NCBI GenBank assembly: GCA_037142475.1
Contig: JBAXAR010000059.1
Span: 1 to 12,068, forward strand
Length of the DNA: 12,068 nucleotides
From: CAIUMH01 sp037142475
Lineage (GTDB): Bacteria > Actinomycetota > Acidimicrobiia > Acidimicrobiales > RAAP-2
Direction: 5' to 3'
Below the pieces are notes generated by a model. It did not search any database. It saw nothing but the letters and a program-made list of their open reading frames with translations, and was not told the origin of the DNA. The position numbers and the translations under genes were made by a program. How positions within the stretch are numbered: the first letter of the stretch is position 1; each line of letters opens with the position of its first letter. Positions 6,022 through 12,068 of the stretch are shown here, piece by piece.

Positions 6022-7353
6022 CTATTGGAAGGGATTCGCTACTGGGTGAGTCAGGTCAAGGTAGGCCGACGTGGTCACGAGCAGGACGAGGAAGGCCACG
6101 AATGCGTACACAATCGGCATCAACTTGGTCACGTCCGCCCGATACATTGGCCGACCTTTCCGCGTTCGAATCCACTCATAACCGGCGATGGCGACGTGTC
6201 CGCCATCAAGCGGCAGCATCGGGAGCATGTTGATAATCCCGATGAAGATGTTGATCGAGATCAGCACCTCAATCAACGTGAGCGCTCCCGCCTGAGCAGC
6301 CTGACTCGCAGTGCGCACCGCACCAATAATCGATTCCGGCCGCGACTGATCCTGTGCGGTTACCTTCGAGGAGCGTCCAGGTGCCTCCACCGGTGATTGA
6401 GGTGGCGCCGGATTGATCACCTGAGTGGCGTAACTCTGGAGACCGCTCGGGGAGAAGAGATGTGCGATGCCCGTCACCGCCCCGGTCGTGGCTTGGCGGA
6501 CAATGGTGGCTGAATGGCCGGCAGCGGCCAATGGCCCCATGGTGGATGTTCCCTGTCCGAGAGAGATGCCGAGGTACCCAGTTGCCGGCCCGGACCTTGC
6601 CGCCAGCGGAGCTCCTCCCATTTTGACGTCGCGTCCATCGAGGGGCGTGACCGTCAGTGACCGAGAGGCCCCATTGCGCATCACGACAAGAGCCACCGGC
6701 TGGCCCGCCTTCTTGTGGACCACTTTCGAGAGCGCAGCATCGCTCGTCACCTTGGTTCCGTTGACCGAGAGAATGCGGTCACCTGCAGCGAGTCCGGCCA
6801 GTTGGGCCGGTGTCGCTCCGACGCCGTCAAGATTCAAGTAACCCTGAACCACCACGATCGAAGGGTCAGGACGACCGATGAGAGTCAAGGCTCCAAAGGC
6901 CAACACGAAGGCAATGAGAAAGTGCATCGCAGAACCAGCCGAGGCGACGCCGATCCGCTTCGCGAAGGGCTGATTTCGATAAGCCCGAGGCTCGTCTGAA
7001 GGGTCAATCTCCTCAAGGGAGGACATCCCGACGATCCGGCAATACCCGCCGCCAGGGATGGCCTTGACGCCGTACTCGGTCTCTCCCCGCTTGACAGACC
7101 ACAACCGGGGGCCAAACCCGACGAAAAACTCCGTCACCTTCATCCCCGACCACTTCGCCGTGGCGAAGTGGCCCAACTCGTGGAGCAAGATCATGACAAT
7201 CAGAGCCAGGATCACCACGAGGAGATTGATCATTCCCAGCAGGATGAAGCCACCGGCAATGGACCCGACGATGACGATCAGCCGCACGAATGCCGCAGTG
7301 GTGCTCATCGACGGCGTTTCGGCGGAAGCTTCAGCCACTGCAGTATCGGTCAT
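6022..7353 (-). CDS. rseP: Membrane site-2 metalloprotease, M50 family (RseP/Rip1-like)
   Basis: This is an intramembrane zinc protease that performs the second cleavage of membrane substrates such as anti-sigma factors. The 443-residue protein has a short cytoplasmic N-terminus, an N-terminal hydrophobic stretch (about 24-57) leading into the zinc-binding HELGH (58-62), and a PGGGYCRIVGM block near 100-110. A periplasmic-side PDZ domain follows (about 165-245). The second active-site segment NMLPMLPLDGGH supplies the LDGG aspartate (382-386), and a last hydrophobic helix spans about 411-430. Both catalytic motifs are intact. The start at 7353 overlaps the dxr stop as ATGA. An in-frame ATG at 7308 (MSTTAAF) is an alternative, but neither has a strong Shine-Dalgarno. 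The position between dxr and ispG is the usual actinobacterial one for Rip1. Its substrate here is unknown. Confidence 0.94.
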   Translation of the reverse strand: MTDTAVAEASAETPSMSTTAAFVRLIVIVGSIAGGFILLGMINLLVVILALIVMILLHELGHFATAKWSGMKVTEFFVGFGPRLWSVKRGETEYGVKAIPGGGYCRIVGMSSLEEIDPSDEPRAYRNQPFAKRIGVASAGSAMHFLIAFVLAFGALTLIGRPDPSIVVVQGYLNLDGVGATPAQLAGLAAGDRILSVNGTKVTSDAALSKVVHKKAGQPVALVVMRNGASRSLTVTPLDGRDVKMGGAPLAARSGPATGYLGISLGQGTSTMGPLAAAGHSATIVRQATTGAVTGIAHLFSPSGLQSYATQVINPAPPQSPVEAPGRSSKVTAQDQSRPESIIGAVRTASQAAQAGALTLIEVLISINIFIGIINMLPMLPLDGGHVAIAGYEWIRTRKGRPMYRADVTKLMPIVYAFVAFLVLLVTTSAYLDLTHPVANPFQ

Positions 7354-8522
7354 CCCGACATTCTTGCGCCCACGATGGCCTCTGTGACGTCGCGGGCGCG
7401 GCGATCTAACTCCAACACCGAATCGAGGCTGTCGAGCGGATCGGGTTCGTAACGATCCATAGAGGCCCCGACGATCTCAGCGATACCCGCCCAGCCGATG
7501 ATGCCCGCCAGGAACGCGTCGACTGCGACCTCGTTTGAGGCACTCAGCCAGGCTGGAGCGCCGCCACCCGCTCGACCCGCCGCATAGGCGAGGCCGAGAC
7601 AGGGGAATCGCTCGGTGTCGGGAGAAGAGAACTCGAGCGACACCCCAGAGGAGAAGTCGAGTGCCCCGTACGCGACGTCTAGTCGCTCTGGAAACCCCAA
7701 TGCATAAGCGATTGGGAGCCGCATATCGGGATTGGACAGCTGGGCGATGGTGCTGCCGTCGATCAACTCAACCATCGAATGCACGATTGACTGCGGATGG
7801 ACGACCACATCAATGGCATCGAAGCCAACCCCAAAGAGCGCATGGGCTTCGATCACCTCGAGTCCCTTATTCATGAGGGTCGAGGAATCGATGGTTATTT
7901 TGGGACCCATCGACCAGGTCGGGTGAGCAAGGGCGTCGTCGATGGTGACATCACGGAGTGCCTCCGCCGGAGTCTCCCGGAATGGTCCTCCCGAGGCGGT
8001 CAGCAGCAGCCTTCTCACCTCGCTCGAACGCCGCTCGGGGGCGACAACGGCGAGACACTGGTGGATCGCACAGTGCTCGGAATCAACGGGAACAATCTCG
8101 GCCCCAGGGGTCGATCGCACCCGCTCGACCACCGGGGCCGCCGCGATCAGGGATTCCTTGTTGGCCAGTGCCAAGCGCCGGCCCGATGAAAGAGCGGCGA
8201 TCGTGACCGGAAGGCCGGCGAACCCCATCACGGCGTTGACAGCGATTGATGCGCTCGATGCCGCTTCCGCAAGCCCCTCGGGCCCCGAGAGCACCGAGAT
8301 GGATCGATCGAGAAGACCCGACAGATCCGAAGCGACGCTGGCGTCTCGCACAACGACCAACGTTGGGCGGTATCGCTCTATCTGCGCCAGAAGGCGATCG
8401 GAGAGTCCGCCTGCGCCGAGTGCATGGATTTCGAACTCGCCACGGAGCCGGTCGATCACCTCGAGTGTCTGGGTCCCTATCGAACCGGTCGAGCCGAGCA
8501 GGCTCACCGTCGTGGTGCTCAT
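7350..8522 (-). CDS. dxr: 1-deoxy-D-xylulose 5-phosphate reductoisomerase
   Basis: Dxr (IspC) converts DXP to MEP with NADPH, the first committed step of the MEP isoprenoid pathway. The 390-residue protein has the NADPH loop GSTGSIG (10-16), ANKES (120-124), metal ligands D147 and E149 in VDSEHCAIHQCL, S177 in ASGGPFR, H200 in HPTWSMG, and N218, K219 and E222 in MNKGLEVIEAH. These align with the known E. coli active-site residues, so a functional enzyme is expected. The ATG at 8522 has GAGAGGG 5 nt upstream. It follows cdsA by 53 nt and overlaps rseP by 4 nt (ATGA). Together with ispG this puts two MEP-pathway enzymes in the same operon. Confidence 0.98.
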   Translation of the reverse strand: MSTTTVSLLGSTGSIGTQTLEVIDRLRGEFEIHALGAGGLSDRLLAQIERYRPTLVVVRDASVASDLSGLLDRSISVLSGPEGLAEAASSASIAVNAVMGFAGLPVTIAALSSGRRLALANKESLIAAAPVVERVRSTPGAEIVPVDSEHCAIHQCLAVVAPERRSSEVRRLLLTASGGPFRETPAEALRDVTIDDALAHPTWSMGPKITIDSSTLMNKGLEVIEAHALFGVGFDAIDVVVHPQSIVHSMVELIDGSTIAQLSNPDMRLPIAYALGFPERLDVAYGALDFSSGVSLEFSSPDTERFPCLGLAYAAGRAGGGAPAWLSASNEVAVDAFLAGIIGWAGIAEIVGASMDRYEPDPLDSLDSVLELDRRARDVTEAIVGARMSG

Positions 8523-8546
8523 CGCTACCCTCTCGCTGCGTCATGA

Positions 8547-8570
8547 GGCCACAGCGTTATCGCCACGGCC
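8547..8570 (-). promoter_or_regulatory. GU-containing hairpin in the cdsA-dxr spacer
   Basis: Five bases after the cdsA stop the transcript can form GGCCGUGGCG-AUAA-CGCUGUGGCC. This is a 10-bp stem with three G-U pairs and a four-base loop. The pairing is complete only for the minus-strand RNA, since the plus strand would have A-C mismatches. No U-tract follows, so simple termination is unlikely. It may set an mRNA processing or stability boundary before dxr. Confidence 0.45.
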
Positions 8571-8575
8571 ACCAA

Positions 8576-10018
8576 TCAGCCCAGATTGAACGCACGAACC
8601 AGGTAATACGTCGCAGGGAGGACGAAGAGAAGCCCGTCGACCCGATCGAGCATGCCCCCATGGCCGGGGAGTAGCCGACCCATATCCTTGATTCCGAGGT
8701 TTCGCTTGATCATCGACTCGGCCAGATCGCCCAGTGGGGCAACGATCGTGACGATGATGCCGAGGACCAATGCACTCGACAGAGTCCAAGGGGCGATGAG
8801 GTGTACGACGATCACTGCCACGAGGATCGCCGCCACGCTTCCACCGACGAGCCCTTCGATGGTCTTGTTCGGGCTGATCTCGGGTGCAAGTGATTTGCGA
8901 CCCATGGATTGGCCAACAAACAAAGCAGCGATGTCGTAGGAGATCGTTACAAGGATTGCCCCAAGGAGGAATGCCAGCCCGTGACGACTGGGGAAGAGAT
9001 TCGGGTTCAGCAGAAGCGCTGCATAGGACCCGAAGACCCCAACCCAGCCGAAGACGAAGAACGTCGATGCGGCACCGGTGATCATGTTGGCTTTCTCAAC
9101 CCCCACCATGAACCACACGATTGTGAAGGCGACAAGCAGGACCGTCACCAGGCCGAGGGCTTGGGGGCCTCGGTTATAGGTGGCGATCAGAAGTGCGACC
9201 GTGGCGACCAGGCCAAGAAGCGTCGCTGGGTGCTGACCGCCTCGTCGGAATGCCGCATACGCCTCTGCGGCAGCAAGGGTGACCACCACGATAACGAGCA
9301 GCATGGCGAGCACGGTGCCGATATTGAAGGTCACCAAAACCAAGAGCGCGATGATGACCCCCGTGATGACTGCAACGGGCATGTTGCGTCCGCCGCCGTC
9401 GGATGAGCCCTTAGCCGCATCCGCGAAGGATTCACTGAAGGGTGGCCGCCGTGACCGAGTTGGACCGTCGTCTTCGGATCGAGTGCGCGATTGTGACCCG
9501 CGGCGCCGTGCTACCGGGACCGCGTCGTCGCTCACCACCCGGTCTGGGGCTGCCCACTCGTCACCTGCAGACGCTGCCAGAACGGCGGGTTCGGCGGCAG
9601 CTGGCGGCTGACCGGCGATGTCGAATTCCCATGGCTGACTTTCGGTCATCTCCGGCTCAGGATTGAGTGCTCCGAGGGGTTCCTCGTGTGAGCTGAGCAT
9701 CGAGGTATCGAATACCTCGTCTCCGGCTTCCCAGTCACTGGACTCTTCCCGCCACGTTGGCGACTCAACAGATGCCCACGGGTCTCCGTCTCCGTCGTCG
9801 GGACGCGAGAGAACCGCTGGTACTTGCCCGGTCGCCTCGTCAGTCCAGGGCGGCAATGCTGCCTCTGGGCTTCGATCGGCGTCGAGCGCCCAGTCGGCGA
9901 GGATGTCGTCAGATGCTGGTGATGCACCGGTGATGCGCACCCCAGAGGCGGGAGGCTCGGTGGGGCTCAATGCATCGTCGTCGTCGAAGAGTCCCTTGTC
10001 CCTGCGATCATCAGACAT
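8576..10018 (-). CDS. cdsA: Phosphatidate cytidylyltransferase with long acidic N-terminal extension
   Basis: CdsA makes CDP-diacylglycerol from phosphatidate and CTP, the branch point of membrane phospholipid synthesis. The ATG at 10018 is chosen because AAAGGAA lies 8 nt upstream and the protein reads MSDDRRDKGLF. The longer frame to 10201 lies inside frr. The protein has 480 residues. Residues 1-211 are hydrophilic and acidic, contain several Trp, end in an Arg/Ser-rich patch, and are probably disordered. Residues 213-480 hold about eight hydrophobic segments and the enzyme core. The core includes SPNKTIEG (382-389) and the complete family signature from S435 to D461 (SMIKR, then KDMGRLLPGHGG, then DRVDG). 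E. coli CdsA is about 285 residues, so the extension nearly doubles the protein. It overlaps the frr end by 8 nt. Confidence 0.96.
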   Translation of the reverse strand: MSDDRRDKGLFDDDDALSPTEPPASGVRITGASPASDDILADWALDADRSPEAALPPWTDEATGQVPAVLSRPDDGDGDPWASVESPTWREESSDWEAGDEVFDTSMLSSHEEPLGALNPEPEMTESQPWEFDIAGQPPAAAEPAVLAASAGDEWAAPDRVVSDDAVPVARRRGSQSRTRSEDDGPTRSRRPPFSESFADAAKGSSDGGGRNMPVAVITGVIIALLVLVTFNIGTVLAMLLVIVVVTLAAAEAYAAFRRGGQHPATLLGLVATVALLIATYNRGPQALGLVTVLLVAFTIVWFMVGVEKANMITGAASTFFVFGWVGVFGSYAALLLNPNLFPSRHGLAFLLGAILVTISYDIAALFVGQSMGRKSLAPEISPNKTIEGLVGGSVAAILVAVIVVHLIAPWTLSSALVLGIIVTIVAPLGDLAESMIKRNLGIKDMGRLLPGHGGMLDRVDGLLFVLPATYYLVRAFNLG

Positions 10019-10583
10019 CGAGAAGTTCCTTTTCCTTATGGGAGAGCAACTCGTCGATCGCCTCGATCCCACTCTGAGTGATCTTCTCAAGCTGCTTCGA
10101 GGCGCGCTCAGAATCATCTGAGGAGAGCGAACTCTCCTTCTCGAGCTGGTCAAGATCGTGGCGCGACGTCCGGCGGATACTGCGCACTTGGACCTTCCCA
10201 TCTTCGGCCTTCTGGCGAACCACCTTGACGAGGTCTCGTCGACGCTCCTCGGTCAATGGCGGGAATGCCAAACGGATGACCTGTCCATCATTTGATGGGT
10301 TGATCCCCAAGTCCGAACTGCTGATGGCTTTTTCGATCGACGCCATAGCCCCCTTGTCGAAGGGGATCACCTGGAGGAGACGGGATTCGGGAACATTGAA
10401 ACTCGCCAGTGCCTTCAGCGGCGTCATTGACCCGTAGTAGTCCACGAGAAGGCCTTCGATGATGGCGGGAGTTGCTCGGCCGGTCCGCACGCCGCCGAAC
10501 TCTGCCTTGACGTGATCGACCGCCTTGGTCATCTTGTCGCGGGCCTCTTCGAGCACCAATTCCGCCATGTCGTCGTCCATCAC
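10011..10583 (-). CDS. frr: Ribosome recycling factor
   Basis: RRF splits post-termination ribosomes together with EF-G. It is recognised by VRTGRATPAIIEGLLVDYYG, PLKALASFNVPESR and the C-terminal helix RRTSRHDLDQLEKE. Three starts are possible: GTG at 10583 (190 residues, 4-nt overlap with the pyrH stop), ATG at 10580 (189 residues, sharing one base with the stop) and ATG at 10568. The third gives exactly 185 residues and aligns with the E. coli N-terminus, but has no visible Shine-Dalgarno. None has a strong ribosome-binding site, so translation is probably coupled to pyrH. I give the longest form. The last 8 nt overlap cdsA. Confidence 0.96.
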   Translation of the reverse strand: MMDDDMAELVLEEARDKMTKAVDHVKAEFGGVRTGRATPAIIEGLLVDYYGSMTPLKALASFNVPESRLLQVIPFDKGAMASIEKAISSSDLGINPSNDGQVIRLAFPPLTEERRRDLVKVVRQKAEDGKVQVRSIRRTSRHDLDQLEKESSLSSDDSERASKQLEKITQSGIEAIDELLSHKEKELLDV

Positions 10584-11299
10584 GACACCAGCGTACCGAC
10601 CGGATGGCCGGCAAGCGCCTGATGAAGGTTCGAAGGCGCCATGAGGTCAAAAACACGGATGGGGAGTTCGTTGTCCTGACAGAACGTAATGGCGGTGAGG
10701 TCCATCACCCTGAGGTCCTTTGAGAGGACATCCCGAAACGAAATCTGCTCGTAGCGATCAGCCGATGGGTCAAGCTTTGGGTCTGCCGAGTAGACACCGT
10801 CGACGCCACCATGGGTGCCCTTGAGCAGGAGCGACGCCTCAATCTCTGCCGCCCTCAAAGCGGCAGCCGTATCGGTTGTGAAATAGGGATTTCCCATGCC
10901 GGCGGCAAAGATCACCACTCGACCCTTTTCGAGGTGACGCATCGCTCGCCTGCGGATGTAAGGCTCAGCGACCTCAGCCATCTGGATCGCCGAGAGGACC
11001 CTGGTCGGCTGATTCATATGCTCCAGAGCGTCCTGCAGCGCCAATGCGTTGATAACGGTCCCGAGCATTCCCATCGCGTCCGAGGTCGAGCGATCCATTC
11101 CCGCCATCGCTCCAGTTGCACCGCGCCAGATATTGCCGCCGCCAACCACGATGGCAAGTTCAAGATCGAACTGCTCATGAGCAGCAGCGATCTCTCGAGC
11201 CAGTCGCTCCACAGTTGCGGCATCGATGGTCTCATCGGAAGCCGAAGAAGCCAACGCCTCTCCGGACATCTTCAGCACGAGTCGCCTGGCGGCTGCCAT
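10580..11299 (-). CDS. pyrH: Uridylate kinase (UMP kinase)
   Basis: PyrH phosphorylates UMP to UDP in pyrimidine nucleotide synthesis and belongs to the amino-acid kinase family. The 239-residue protein has the phosphate-binding KMSGEAL (10-16), GGGNIWRG (53-60), the MGMLGTVINALAL helix near 76-88, FAAGMGNPYFTTDTAA (131-146), and VDGVYSADPK (166-175) of the nucleotide site. The length is usual for the family. The ATG at 11299 has GAGAGGA 8 nt upstream and follows the tsf stop by 17 nt. The stop overlaps the frr start. Confidence 0.98.
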   Translation of the reverse strand: MAAARRLVLKMSGEALASSASDETIDAATVERLAREIAAAHEQFDLELAIVVGGGNIWRGATGAMAGMDRSTSDAMGMLGTVINALALQDALEHMNQPTRVLSAIQMAEVAEPYIRRRAMRHLEKGRVVIFAAGMGNPYFTTDTAAALRAAEIEASLLLKGTHGGVDGVYSADPKLDPSADRYEQISFRDVLSKDLRVMDLTAITFCQDNELPIRVFDLMAPSNLHQALAGHPVGTLVS

Positions 11300-11316
11300 T
11301 GAGCTGTTCCTCTCGC

Positions 11317-12068
11317 TCAGGCGCCGACGATGACCTGCGCGAACGAGATCAGCTCCGCATCACCGAGCAACTGGGCGATGGTTTTCTTCTCGTCCTTGAC
11401 GAAGCCCTGCTCGAGAAGCACGCGCTCTTTGAACCAGCCGTTCATCCGACCTTCAATGATCTTTTCCAGCGCAGCCTCGGGCTTGCCCTCGTTGCGCGAG
11501 ATATTCTCAATCGTGGTGCGCTCGGCAGTCACTTGGTCGGCGGGTACGTCCTCTCGACGCGCCACCTGCGGGCGGGCGAACGCGGCATGCACGGCAATGT
11601 CGTGAGCTAGCTCTTCTGTGCCACCCTGGAGGACGACCGCTACGGCGTTGACACCACGGCCAGCCTGGAGGTGGAGGTAACCATCGATGACTTGGCCCTC
11701 GGCCGCCTCAAGGCGAATAACTTCGCCAATCGAGATGTTTTCCTTGAGCACCGTGCGAAGGCGGTCAATCTCGTCAGCGAACGAGTCAACGGCGGAAGCC
11801 CCTTCGGACGCGACCTTGGCGGCGATGTCATTCGTGAGGTTCACGAACTCGTCGGCCTTGGCCACAAAGTCGGTTTCGCACCGGACTTCAACGATCGAGA
11901 CCACGCTGCCATCCCTGACCGTGGCGACTGCCCCCTGAGAAGCCTCACGGTCAGACCGCTTTGCAGCGCTTGCAATACCGTTCTCACGGAGCCATACGGT
12001 GGCCTTGTCGACATCACCGTCATTCTCGAGGAGTGCCTTCTTCGCGTCGAGCATGCCAACCCCAGTGG
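11317..12068 (-). CDS. tsf: Elongation factor Ts, N-terminus cut by window edge
   Basis: EF-Ts exchanges GDP for GTP on EF-Tu. The frame is open to the right edge and reads TGVGMLDAKKALLE. In the family this follows an N-terminal stretch of about 15-20 residues (xxRKxTGAG), so the ATG at 12054 is an internal Met and the true start lies outside the window. The visible part holds the UBA-like N-terminal domain, the core block EVRCETDFVAK and the C-terminal LLEQGFVKDEKKTIAQLL region, and ends VGA with a TGA stop. rpsB is expected just upstream, outside the window. Confidence 0.97.
   Translation of the reverse strand, partial: TGVGMLDAKKALLENDGDVDKATVWLRENGIASAAKRSDREASQGAVATVRDGSVVSIVEVRCETDFVAKADEFVNLTNDIAAKVASEGASAVDSFADEIDRLRTVLKENISIGEVIRLEAAEGQVIDGYLHLQAGRGVNAVAVVLQGGTEELAHDIAVHAAFARPQVARREDVPADQVTAERTTIENISRNEGKPEAALEKIIEGRMNGWFKERVLLEQGFVKDEKKTIAQLLGDAELISFAQVIVGA

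Noticed and set aside
10019..10201. Upstream 61-codon extension of the cdsA frame
   Set aside because: It lies inside frr in another frame, while ATG 10018 has a good Shine-Dalgarno. The added residues are Arg/Ser-rich shadow sequence.
1..12068. Mobile element, CRISPR, defence or biosynthetic novelty
   Set aside because: All of the window is filled by conserved housekeeping genes in standard actinobacterial order. No spaced direct repeats, transposase, integrase or unusual gene insertion was seen.

Overview
The window is a conserved housekeeping stretch of a bacterial chromosome. Every gene I can support lies on the minus strand, so transcription runs from the right end (base 12068) to the left end. 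By eye the sequence is moderately GC-rich, around 60%. The gene order tsf-pyrH-frr-cdsA-dxr-rseP/rip1-ispG followed by rimP-nusA-ylxR-infB matches the usual actinobacterial arrangement. The very long Gly/Pro/Arg-rich N-terminal region of IF-2 and the actinobacterial flavour of the proteins (Rip1-like M50 protease, MIPQRTCVGCR-like YlxR start) fit a member of the Actinomycetota. Acidimicrobiia or a relative is my guess. No 16S or other taxonomic marker is present, so this is inference.

Layout in transcription order. Module 1 (12068 to 4756) runs EF-Ts (its N-terminus is cut by the window edge), UMP kinase PyrH, ribosome recycling factor Frr, CDP-diglyceride synthase CdsA with a long acidic N-terminal extension, DXP reductoisomerase Dxr, an M50 site-2 protease (RseP/Rip1) and IspG. 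Spacing is tight: 17 nt, a 1- or 4-nt overlap, an 8-nt overlap, a 53-nt gap that holds a GU-rich hairpin, a 4-nt ATGA overlap and a 36-nt gap. It is probably one operon that joins translation factors to phospholipid and isoprenoid synthesis and membrane proteolysis.

Between the modules, 4605-4755 (151 nt) carries a candidate sigma70-type promoter, a 10-bp stem with a UUCG loop, a second hairpin and a complete 9-nt Shine-Dalgarno sequence.

Module 2 (4604 to 1) runs RimP, NusA, YlxR and IF-2 (its C-terminus is cut by the left window edge). This is the classic operon for ribosome maturation, transcription antitermination and translation initiation.

I see no mobile element, CRISPR array, rRNA, tRNA, toxin-antitoxin pair or defence system. 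I do not think the window hides a novel system. The most interesting details are: (1) ylxR, whose zinc-finger-like N-terminus has no ATG/GTG/TTG start and seems to begin at an AUA codon inside an ATAA overlap with the nusA stop; (2) the structured rimP leader; (3) the roughly 210-residue disordered, Trp-containing acidic extension on CdsA; (4) an Ala-rich tail on IspG; and (5) transcript-strand hairpins before dxr and before infB. The infB start is TTG. Long open frames on the plus strand, including one of 365 codons opposite the low-complexity part of infB, are antisense shadows.
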